The notes under the pieces were generated by a model. That model did not search any database and was not told the DNA's origin. It saw nothing but the letters and a program-made list of their open reading frames with translations. Shown here in pieces: positions 6,749-13,354 of a DNA stretch of 14,562 nt. The stretch's first letter is position 1; every line of letters begins with the position of its first letter. The stretch is from NCBI GenBank assembly GCA_024696725.1, contig JAILGO010000150.1:1-14562 (forward strand). The letters run 5' to 3'. The DNA is from Eubacterium sp. (GTDB lineage: Bacteria; Bacillota; Clostridia; Oscillospirales; Acutalibacteraceae). The translations under genes and the position numbers were made by a program.

Positions 6749-9376
6749 ATGAAAAAGCTGTTATCGGTTTTATTGTCGTTAACTTTGCTTTCGTCGGTTT
6801 TGCTTTTCGTTCCCCTTACCGCAAAGGCGGACGGCGTTCCTGCTGCTCCCGAAAACGGGCTTCCGCTCGTCGTCGTCAGTATTGACGAGAGCGACGGGGC
6901 TATAGCCGCCGCGGCGGAAAGCGATAAAACCCACGAATACGGTACAATCGACGATATGAACGCAAGCGCCGACCATTCCGTGAGATGCGTAGGCGAAGTG
7001 ACGGTTACCGTGCCGGAGGGCTTTGCCGGCGATTACGGTTCCGCTTCGGTTCCGACGGCTCCGATAAAAATGAAATATATCCGCGGAAGAGGTAACTCGA
7101 CCTGGCAGGAAATGAAAAAAAGACCGTATAAAATCGAATTCGACGAGCCCGTCGATTTATTCGGTATGGGCGAAAGCACGGACTGGGCGCTTATGGCGAA
7201 CCACATGGACGATACTAAGGTAAAAAACAGAATTACCTATAAGCTCGGCGAAAGTATCGGTATGCCTTACTGTACTCAGCTTATCCCCGTTGAGCTTGTT
7301 ATGACGGGAAGCAAGAGCGGAAGTCAGTACCTCGGATTATACTATTTAAGTGAAACCGTAAAAATCGAGCCGTCAAGGCTTGATATTCCGAAGCTTAAAA
7401 AGAACGATACCGACCCCGATGCCGTTACGGGCGGCTATCTTCTTTCGCTCTATACGGAAGCTCAGAACGGCGACGAGCCCGAGACTAATTATTTTACCGT
7501 CGGTTCGGGTAATCAGTTTATTACCAAGACGCCCGAGTTTGTTCCAGATGTTGAAACACCTTTTACCGAAGGTCAGCTTAAACAAAGAGATTATATTCAG
7601 AACTACGTCAGCGACCTCGATAACCTGATTATGAACAGCGGCGATATAGGAGAGGACAAGCATAACGAAACTGCCGAAAAGCTCGATTTAAGGTCAGCGG
7701 CGGACTACTGGTGGCTTCAGGAGTTTTCCTGTAACGGCGACGCCTTTCTTACCTCAAGCACTTATTTTTATAAGGAGCGGGGAGGTAAGCTCTTTCTCGG
7801 TCCGCTCTGGGACTTTGATATTGCGTGGTATTCGTTAGTCGACTCCGACGTGAATACCGCAACGGGCTTTAACAATACCCGGCTCAACTGGCTCGATAAG
7901 CTGAGACAGGACGACCCCCGGTACGTCGCGCTTCTTAAGGAGCGCTGGAACGACCCCGACGACGGCGTGAACGTCGCTCTTGACGGGATAACAAAAACGG
8001 GCGGCGTGCTTGATAAGTATAAGGCGGAACTAAGAAAGGCGTGGGAAGCGGACCGAACCCTCTGGCCCGACGAATATGAAATGTATAACGGTACCCACTC
8101 CTTTGAGGAGTATATTGAGACTCTGAGAACATGGATTGAAAAGCGCCGCGAGTGGATTAACGCTAATCTTAATAAGATAGACAGAGTTTATCATACCGTA
8201 ACTTATACGGTTGACGGCGATGTTTTCAGATACGAAAGAATAAGGGATAAATCCTATGTTTACAGACCTCAGGACGCGCCCGAAAAGGAAGGCTTTGTGT
8301 TTAAAGAATGGCTGAACGAAAAAACGAACGAGCCGATTGAAAACGCGTGGATTGAGGAGGATACCGTTGCCGTTGCCGATTACGTTAAGGAAAGCGCCGA
8401 AACCCGACCGGCTGCAATTTACTTCGATACCGACGAGGCGTGGTGCGACCTGAACGAGGGAAGCTTTTTCTACCCGTCGTATAAGGTCGTTCCGTTTTCC
8501 GCTGTTGTCCGTGAGATAAAATGGAGCTCTGCGGACGAAAGCGTTGCTTATTATGACGCGGAGGACGGCTGTATTCATCTCGGTAATGTCGGCGATACGC
8601 TGATTACCGCGACGCTGAGAAACGGCGTTAAGAGGTCATGTCTCGTTCACGTTTTCGATTCCGACGTAACGCCCGGCTTTGACGTAAGCGGAATCAGCCT
8701 CGAAGAGCCGAAAAAGATAATCGAGCCCGGCGAATACGTTAAGCTGAACGCTTCGGTTTCACCCGAAGCCGTGCCGCTGAGCTTCTATTTCTTAAGCTAT
8801 CTTACCGAAGATTCCGAAATAATTGAGCTCAGCGAAGAAACGGGAGTCTTTAAAGCGCTTAAGCCCGGAAAAGCAAAGGTCAGGGTAACGGCGCGCGTCG
8901 GCTGGGGCGATAATATTCCCGAATATACGCGGGAATGCGAGATAATCGTTGACCATTCTTCCGATAAAGGCACCGTTATAAAGAAGCCGACCTGTACCGC
9001 GTACGGACTTAAATCCTATAAATGCAAAATCTGCGGTCAGGTGATTAAAAGGGAAAGACTCGCTAAGCTTCCTAAAAAGAAAAACCCGATAAAAGTAAAG
9101 GGTAAAACGGTGAAAATTAAAGCTTTGTCGCTTGAAAATAAAAAGCTGACGGTTGCCCGTAAAAAAGCGGTAAGGGTAACTAAGGCAAAGGGGAAGCTCA
9201 GCTTTAAGAAGGCTAAGGGAAATAAAAAAATATCAGTCTCAAAAACGGGTAAAATCACCGTTAAAAGAGGACTGAAAAAGGGAATATATAAGATTAGAAT
9301 AAGGGTAACCGCTAAAGGAAACAAAACCTATAAAAAGCGTTCGAAAACGGTTACCGTAAAAATCAGAATTATATAA
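6749..9376 (+). CDS. Secreted CotH-family (kinase-like) surface protein with Ig-like repeats
   Basis: An 875-residue exported protein. A signal peptide occupies residues 1-27 (cut after AKA). The CotH domain spans about 60-470: RGRGNSTW at 112-119, then DWALMANHMDDTKVKNR, D331 in CNGDAF and GPLWDFD with D355 and D357. B. subtilis CotH is an atypical protein kinase that phosphorylates spore-coat proteins; D331 and D355/D357 sit where its catalytic and metal-binding aspartates fall. Next come a Listeria-Bacteroides-type repeat (about 481-545, YHTVTYTVDGD to FKEWLNE), two Ig-like regions (about 570-640 and 650-738), a Cys element (C749, C759, C762) and a highly basic 105-residue tail. Such tails recur in Clostridia surface proteins, from memory. 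AGGAG (6738-6742) sets the start, 18 bases after the deacetylase stop, so they are probably cotranscribed. The acceptor protein is unknown. It is more likely an envelope protein than a spore-coat protein, given its domain content. Confidence 0.88.
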   Translation: MKKLLSVLLSLTLLSSVLLFVPLTAKADGVPAAPENGLPLVVVSIDESDGAIAAAAESDKTHEYGTIDDMNASADHSVRCVGEVTVTVPEGFAGDYGSASVPTAPIKMKYIRGRGNSTWQEMKKRPYKIEFDEPVDLFGMGESTDWALMANHMDDTKVKNRITYKLGESIGMPYCTQLIPVELVMTGSKSGSQYLGLYYLSETVKIEPSRLDIPKLKKNDTDPDAVTGGYLLSLYTEAQNGDEPETNYFTVGSGNQFITKTPEFVPDVETPFTEGQLKQRDYIQNYVSDLDNLIMNSGDIGEDKHNETAEKLDLRSAADYWWLQEFSCNGDAFLTSSTYFYKERGGKLFLGPLWDFDIAWYSLVDSDVNTATGFNNTRLNWLDKLRQDDPRYVALLKERWNDPDDGVNVALDGITKTGGVLDKYKAELRKAWEADRTLWPDEYEMYNGTHSFEEYIETLRTWIEKRREWINANLNKIDRVYHTVTYTVDGDVFRYERIRDKSYVYRPQDAPEKEGFVFKEWLNEKTNEPIENAWIEEDTVAVADYVKESAETRPAAIYFDTDEAWCDLNEGSFFYPSYKVVPFSAVVREIKWSSADESVAYYDAEDGCIHLGNVGDTLITATLRNGVKRSCLVHVFDSDVTPGFDVSGISLEEPKKIIEPGEYVKLNASVSPEAVPLSFYFLSYLTEDSEIIELSEETGVFKALKPGKAKVRVTARVGWGDNIPEYTRECEIIVDHSSDKGTVIKKPTCTAYGLKSYKCKICGQVIKRERLAKLPKKKNPIKVKGKTVKIKALSLENKKLTVARKKAVRVTKAKGKLSFKKAKGNKKISVSKTGKITVKRGLKKGIYKIRIRVTAKGNKTYKKRSKTVTVKIRII

Positions 9377-9380
9377 AATA

Positions 9381-9406
9381 AAAGGCAGGTTTTCCTGCCT
9401 TTTGTT
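9381..9406. terminator. Bidirectional terminator between the cotH-like and abcF genes
   Basis: A 9-bp perfect stem, AAAGGCAGG (9381-9389) and CCTGCCTTT (9394-9402), with a TTTT loop. Downstream on the plus strand is TTTGTTTT; on the minus strand the flank is also T-rich. It serves the two convergent genes. Confidence 0.85.
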
Positions 9407-11020
9407 TTAGTATTTCTTAAGCTGCTCCTCGTCGAAGGTCGAAAGGAATTCGTCGTAGGTTCCCTTGCGGTCAACGAGCTTATCGCCTGAAACCTCAATA
9501 ATCCTGTCCGCGACCGTCTGAACGAACTGATGGTCGTGAGAGGTGAAAAGCACGGTCTCGGGGTAGCGGATTAAGCCGTCGTTAAGAGCGGTAATGCTTT
9601 CAAGGTCGAGATGGTTGGTCGGCTCGTCGAATACGAGTACGTTAGCGCCCGAAACCATCATTTTACAGAGCATACAGCGTACTCTCTCACCGCCCGAAAG
9701 CACGTTACAGATTTTAAGCGCCTCGTCGCCCGAGAAGAGCATTCTTCCGAGCCATGTTCTTATATCGCTTTCGTGCTGCTGGTCGGCGTCCGTGTACTGT
9801 CTGAGCCAGTCGACGAGATTGAGCTCGTTTCCGTCAAAGTATGCGCTGTTGTCGCTCGGGAAATAGCTCTGAGTCGTCGTAACGCCCCATTTGTACGAGC
9901 CCTCGTCGGGTTCAAGCTCGCCCATAATTATTCTGAACAGCGTTGTCTTTGCAACCGCGTCCGAGCCTACGAAGGCAACCTTCTCTCTCGGGTGAATAAC
10001 GAAGGATATGTCGTCAAGCACCTTTCTGTCGCCGATAGTCTTTGTAAGGTGGTCGACTCTTAAAAGGTCGTTCCCGCACTCTCTGTCGGGCTTGAAGTCA
10101 ACGTACGGGAAGCGGCGCGAGGAAACGGGCATTTCAAACATTTCAAGCGCGTCAAGCTGCTTCTTTCTGCTTGTAGCCTGCTTCGATTTTGCCGCGTTCG
10201 CGGAGAAACGGTTAATGAAATCCTGTAACTCCTTGATTTTCTGCTCGTTCTTCTTGTTCTGGTCGCGCATCTGGCGCTGACGCATCTGGGTATATTCGTA
10301 CCAGAAATCGTAGTTACCCGTGTAAAGAGTAATCTTACCGTAGTCAACGTCGCATATATGGGTACATACTTTATTCAGGAAATGACGGTCGTGCGATACA
10401 ACGATAACCGTGTTCGGGAAATCAAGAAGGAAGTTTTCGAGCCAGCTTATAGCCGCGAGGTCAAGGTGGTTAGTCGGCTCGTCGAGAAGAAGAATATCGG
10501 GATTTCCGAAAAGCGCCTGAGCGAGAAGCACCTTAACCTTAAGGTCTGAGGGAAGCTCAGCCATTTTCATAAAGTGATACTCGTCGGTAACGCCGAGCTT
10601 GTTAAGCATAAACTCTGCGTCGCTCTCTGCGTTCCAGCCGTCAAGGTCGGCGAATTCAGCCTCAAGCTCGCCGGCTCTTATTCCGTCCTCCTCGGAGAAA
10701 TCGGGCTTCATATAAAGCGCGTCCTTTTCCTCCATAATCTCTATAAGCCTCGGGTTACCCATTAATACGGTCCTTACGACCTCGTATTCGTCGTAAGCGA
10801 AGTGGTCCTGCTTTAATACGGAAAGGCGCTCGCCGGGAGTAATGCCGACCTCGCCTCTGCTTGGCTCAAGGTCGCCGGAAAGCACCTTGAGAAAGGTCGA
10901 TTTACCCGCACCGTTAGCGCCGATAATGCCGTAGCAGTTACCCGGTGAAAAAACAACGTTAACTCTGTCGAAAAGCGTTCTGCCGCCGAACTGAACGGAA
11001 ATGTTGTTTGCCTGAATCAT
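9407..11020 (-). CDS. ABC-F ATPase, YkpA/YbiT type
   Basis: A 537-residue soluble protein with two fused ABC ATPase domains and no membrane segments. ABC-F proteins bind the ribosome and act in translation or drug protection; the length and the motif WGVTTTQSYFP suggest the YkpA/YbiT branch (530-540 residues). Domain 1: Walker A GANGAGKST (34-42), Walker B ILLLDEPTNHLD with E181, H-loop VVSHDRHF. A charged, helical linker lies at about 236-290. Domain 2: Walker A position GSDAVAKTT (352-360), signature LSGGE (441-445), Walker B VLVFDEP with E466, H-loop TSHDHQF. Two motifs are degenerate: the first signature reads LPSDL (156-160) and the second Walker A has Ala at 357 in place of the Gly before Lys. 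Both belong to the same composite ATP site. From memory, loss of these motifs also occurs in relatives. AAGGAG lies before the ATG. Resistance activity cannot be read from the sequence. Confidence 0.93.
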   Translation of the reverse strand: MIQANNISVQFGGRTLFDRVNVVFSPGNCYGIIGANGAGKSTFLKVLSGDLEPSRGEVGITPGERLSVLKQDHFAYDEYEVVRTVLMGNPRLIEIMEEKDALYMKPDFSEEDGIRAGELEAEFADLDGWNAESDAEFMLNKLGVTDEYHFMKMAELPSDLKVKVLLAQALFGNPDILLLDEPTNHLDLAAISWLENFLLDFPNTVIVVSHDRHFLNKVCTHICDVDYGKITLYTGNYDFWYEYTQMRQRQMRDQNKKNEQKIKELQDFINRFSANAAKSKQATSRKKQLDALEMFEMPVSSRRFPYVDFKPDRECGNDLLRVDHLTKTIGDRKVLDDISFVIHPREKVAFVGSDAVAKTTLFRIIMGELEPDEGSYKWGVTTTQSYFPSDNSAYFDGNELNLVDWLRQYTDADQQHESDIRTWLGRMLFSGDEALKICNVLSGGERVRCMLCKMMVSGANVLVFDEPTNHLDLESITALNDGLIRYPETVLFTSHDHQFVQTVADRIIEVSGDKLVDRKGTYDEFLSTFDEEQLKKY

Positions 11021-11053
11021 AATCCCAGCTCCTTAATTCGTTTAACTTCGGTG

Positions 11054-11082
11054 ATTATAACATAAAGGCTTTGCAATTACAA
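11054..11082 (-). promoter_or_regulatory. Promoter of the abcF gene
   Basis: On the minus strand, TTGTAA (11077-11082), a 17-base spacer and a perfect TATAAT (11054-11059) preceded by TGT. The ribosome binding site AAGGAG pairs with CTCCTT at 11029-11034 on the plus strand. The -35 box is 14 bases from the -35 of the divergent rimP promoter. Confidence 0.72.
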
Positions 11083-11096
11083 GTAAAAAATAATGC

Positions 11097-11124
11097 TTGA
11101 CAAATTAAAATAATAATATATAAT
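11097..11124 (+). promoter_or_regulatory. Promoter of the rimP-nusA-infB operon
   Basis: A perfect TTGACA (11097-11102), a 16-base spacer and a perfect TATAAT (11119-11124). The start site should be near 11131, giving a leader of about 67 bases that holds the hairpin at 11154-11180. Confidence 0.8.
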
Positions 11125-11153
11125 ATACTACAGTAAGAATATAAACTAATTGA

Positions 11154-11180
11154 TGTGGGCTGCAAGGTCCGCACATTTTT
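11154..11180 (+). promoter_or_regulatory. Leader hairpin with T run upstream of rimP
   Basis: TGTGGG (11154-11159) can pair with CC-G-CACA (11169-11175), with one bulged G and a 9-base loop, followed directly by TTTTT (11176-11180). It resembles a weak intrinsic terminator and could act as an attenuator for the operon. NusA itself is encoded downstream, and NusA affects such hairpins; feedback is inference. Confidence 0.45.
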
Positions 11181-11197
11181 ATTGTTGGAGGGATTTT

Positions 11198-11677
11198 TTG
11201 GCTAAAATCAATACAGTACAGAGAGTCGAGGAAATCGTAAAGCCCTTCGCCGACGAGCTCGGTCTTACAATCTGGGACGTCACTTTTAAAAAAGAGGGCA
11301 GCGACTGGTATCTCCGTATCTTTATAGATAAGGAGGGCGGTATATCAATCGACGACTGCGTGGCTCTGACTCACGCCGTATCAAAGCCGCTTGACGAGGC
11401 GGACCCGATACCGCAGAAATATATGCTTGAAATCAGCTCCCCCGGAGTTGAAAGAGAGCTTACCCGCGACGAGCATTTTGTTCGCTTTACGGGAAGTCCC
11501 GTGTTTATAAGAACAATCCGTCCGCTCGACGGCGTAAGGGACTTTAAGGGAACGCTTAAATCGTACGAAAATAAAAAAATAACAGTTGAGCTTGAGGATG
11601 AAAGCGAGCTTACCTTTGATAAGAAGGAGCTTACCTATATCAAGCTTGACGATTTTGATATAAACGATTTCATTTAA
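11198..11677 (+). CDS. rimP: Ribosome maturation factor RimP
   Basis: RimP assists assembly of the 30S subunit, near protein S12 and the 16S central pseudoknot. The 159 residues match the usual length of about 150-160. Hallmarks are VEEIVKPFADELGLTIWDV at the N-terminus, FIDKEGGISIDDC, and LEISSPGVERELTRDEHF, the most conserved segment. The C-terminal part (from about residue 90) is the SH3-like barrel. I chose a TTG start at 11198-11200 because GGAGGG (11187-11192) sits 5-6 bases before it and the protein then begins with AKINTVQRVEEIV. An earlier in-frame ATG at 11150 would add a non-conserved stretch encoded by the leader hairpin. It is the first gene of the rimP-nusA-ylxR-ylxQ-infB operon, 29 bases before nusA. 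In Firmicutes it is also known as ylxS. Confidence 0.95.
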   Translation: MAKINTVQRVEEIVKPFADELGLTIWDVTFKKEGSDWYLRIFIDKEGGISIDDCVALTHAVSKPLDEADPIPQKYMLEISSPGVERELTRDEHFVRFTGSPVFIRTIRPLDGVRDFKGTLKSYENKKITVELEDESELTFDKKELTYIKLDDFDINDFI

Positions 11678-11706
11678 TTTAAGATAAAGAGAGGTAATTC
11701 GGAAAA

Positions 11707-12756
11707 ATGAGTAAGGAATTTTTTGAAGCAGTAAAAATGATAGAGCAGGAGCAGGGAATTCCTGCCGACTATATGTATGAAAAAATCGCGAACGCGATTA
11801 TCGTAGCGGCTAAGAACGACTATAACGGTAAGGATATCGTTCATTGCGACATCGACCCCGAAAAGCAGAAAATTAAGGTCTACGTAACAAAACGCGTCGT
11901 TGAGGAAATCGAGGACGAGGATACGGACCTTACGCTTGAGCAGGCTCAGCTTATAAGAAAGAGCGCCAAGGTCGGTAAGACGATTGATATTCCGATTAAG
12001 ACTAAGAACTTCGGAAGAATAATCGTTCAGAAGGCTAAACAGGTTATCCGCCAGGGTATCCGCGAGGCTGAAAGAAATCAGATGCTCCACGAATTTCAGA
12101 GCAAGAATCAGGAGCTTCTCTCCGCTAAGGTTCTTAACGTCGACCCCGTAACGGGTAACGCTACTCTTGAAATCGGTAAGAACGTCGCCGTACTGCCCAA
12201 GAACGAGCAGGTACCGGGCGAGTACCTTGAGGTCGGCGATATAATTAAGATTTTCGTTGTCGGCGTTCACGAGGGAACGAAGGGACCGAAGATTATGATT
12301 TCGCGTACCCATCCCGGTCTTGTAAGACGCCTTTTTGAAACCGAGGTTCCCGAAATCTTCGACGGTACAATCGAGATTAAGTCGGTTTCGCGCGAAGCAG
12401 GCTCAAGAACAAAAATCGCCGTTTACTCAAAGGACGAGGACGTTGACCCCGTAGGCGCGTGTATCGGTCCGAGAGGCCAGAGAGTTTCAAATATCGTTGA
12501 GGCGCTCGGCGGCGAGAAAATTGATATAGTAAATTACAGCGAGGACCCTGCGGAATTTATCGCCGCTGCGCTCGCTCCCTCAGACGTATGCGAGGTTGAA
12601 ATTCTTGACGAGGCAGCTAATTCCTGCCGTGCTACCGTACCGGACGGACAGCTTTCTCTCGCAATCGGCAATAAGGGCCAGAACGTCCGCCTTGCCGCAA
12701 AGCTTACGGGCTGGAAAATAGATATCAAGCCCGAAAGCGGCTTCTATGAGGGCTAA
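11707..12756 (+). CDS. nusA: Transcription termination/antitermination factor NusA
   Basis: NusA binds RNA polymerase and nascent RNA, increases pausing and modulates intrinsic termination and antitermination. The 349 residues fit the short Gram-positive form, which lacks the acidic C-terminal repeats of E. coli NusA. Domains in order: N-terminal polymerase-binding domain (1 to about 125), S1 domain (about 130-200, around AKVLNVDPVTGNATLEIG), and two KH domains with their GxxG loops visible, GPRG (254-257, followed by QRVSNIVEALGGEKIDIV) and GNKG (321-324, followed by QNVRLAAKLTGWKIDI). AGAGAGG (11688-11694) lies 12 bases before the ATG, a rather long gap. The gene ends 3 bases before ylxR, consistent with cotranscription. 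The gene order matches other Firmicutes. NusA often regulates its own operon in bacteria; here only the leader hairpin hints at that. Confidence 0.97.
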   Translation: MSKEFFEAVKMIEQEQGIPADYMYEKIANAIIVAAKNDYNGKDIVHCDIDPEKQKIKVYVTKRVVEEIEDEDTDLTLEQAQLIRKSAKVGKTIDIPIKTKNFGRIIVQKAKQVIRQGIREAERNQMLHEFQSKNQELLSAKVLNVDPVTGNATLEIGKNVAVLPKNEQVPGEYLEVGDIIKIFVVGVHEGTKGPKIMISRTHPGLVRRLFETEVPEIFDGTIEIKSVSREAGSRTKIAVYSKDEDVDPVGACIGPRGQRVSNIVEALGGEKIDIVNYSEDPAEFIAAALAPSDVCEVEILDEAANSCRATVPDGQLSLAIGNKGQNVRLAAKLTGWKIDIKPESGFYEG

Positions 12757-12759
12757 GCT

Positions 12760-13029
12760 ATGAAGGCTAAAAAAACACCTATGCGTATGTGCACCGGCTG
12801 CGGCGAGATGTTCGATAAAAGAACTCTCGTAAGAGTAGTCAAGTCGCCCGACGGAGAAATCAGCCTCGACTTAACGGGTAAAAAATCGGGACGCGGCGCG
12901 TACGTGTGTAAAAATGCCGAGTGTCTTAAAAAGGCAAGAAAAAAGAAAGCTTTTGAACGGGCTTTCGGCGTTACGATAGAAGACGGAATTTATGAAATAA
13001 TGCTTAAGGAAATCACAAGTGCAGAATAA
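12760..13029 (+). CDS. ylxR: YlxR/RnpM family RNA-binding protein (DUF448)
   Basis: A small basic protein of 89 residues. The family signature is present: MRMCTGCGEMFDKRTLVRVV near the start, then GRGAYVCKNAECLKKA. C11, C14, C50 and C55 could form a metal site, although some family members lack it. YlxR of B. subtilis has been described as an RNase P modulator (RnpM) binding the RNase P RNA; whether this protein does the same is inferred. The ATG lies 3 bases after the nusA stop codon, with a G-rich ribosome binding site inside the nusA end. Its last 11 bases overlap ylxQ, so the two are probably translationally coupled. The position between nusA and infB is the standard one. Confidence 0.93.
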   Translation: MKAKKTPMRMCTGCGEMFDKRTLVRVVKSPDGEISLDLTGKKSGRGAYVCKNAECLKKARKKKAFERAFGVTIEDGIYEIMLKEITSAE

Positions 13030-13354
13030 ATATATTAATATGCTCGGGCTTGCACGGCGCGCCGGCAGGCTTACGATGGGGCACGATATGGTGCTCGATA
13101 GTATAAGAAAAAGAAAATCAAAGCTGATTGTTTTTACCGCCGATATTTCGGAAAGACTTAAAAACGAAATGCAGCGCGCGTCAGAGCAGTATATTCCCGG
13201 GCTGTCCTGTGTTGAGATTAAAGAGGGTATGGACGACGTTCACCGCCTTCTCGGTTACAGGGCGGGCGTGATTTCCGTTAACGATATAAACTTCGCAAAC
13301 AGGATTACAGAACTAATTAATCAGGAGGAAAACGAGTATGGTGATAAAAATTAA
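13019..13354 (+). CDS. ylxQ: L7Ae/L30e-family ribosomal-like protein YlxQ
   Basis: A 111-residue protein of the L7Ae/L30e/Gadd45 fold that binds kink-turn RNA in relatives. Typical features are [25 protein letters not shown] near the N-terminus, [16 protein letters not shown], and the C-terminal motif [19 protein letters not shown]. It starts with GTG at 13019, preceded by AAGGA (13006-13010), and overlaps ylxR by 11 bases. Its end overlaps the infB start by 17 bases, and the infB ribosome binding site lies inside it. This tight packing implies translational coupling along the operon. The cellular role of YlxQ is not well defined; it is thought to be ribosome- or RNase P-associated. Confidence 0.92.
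   Translation: MQNKYINMLGLARRAGRLTMGHDMVLDSIRKRKSKLIVFTADISERLKNEMQRASEQYIPGLSCVEIKEGMDDVHRLLGYRAGVISVNDINFANRITELINQEENEYGDKN

Noticed and set aside
8030..8578. 182-residue antisense frame opposite the CotH-like gene
   Set aside because: The plus strand is clearly coding for the CotH-like protein here; the antisense product has no domain or signals.
6749..9376. Calling the CotH-like protein a spore-coat protein
   Set aside because: It has a signal peptide and extracellular Ig-like and wall-type domains, and no sporulation gene is nearby; a coat role is unsupported.
9611..10063. 150-residue plus-strand frame opposite the abcF gene
   Set aside because: It mirrors the ABC-F coding sequence and has no independent support.
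9407..11020. Calling the ABC-F gene an antibiotic-resistance determinant
   Set aside because: The length and motifs fit the housekeeping YkpA/YbiT-type branch, and resistance cannot be deduced from the sequence.
11150..11197. ATG at 11150 as the rimP start
   Set aside because: It has no good ribosome binding site, and the added residues are coded by the leader hairpin and are not RimP-like. TTG at 11198 has GGAGGG at proper spacing and gives the conserved N-terminus.
11674..12312. 212-residue antisense frame opposite rimP's end and nusA
   Set aside because: It lies entirely against nusA, has no ribosome binding site or recognisable domain, and looks like a codon-bias shadow.
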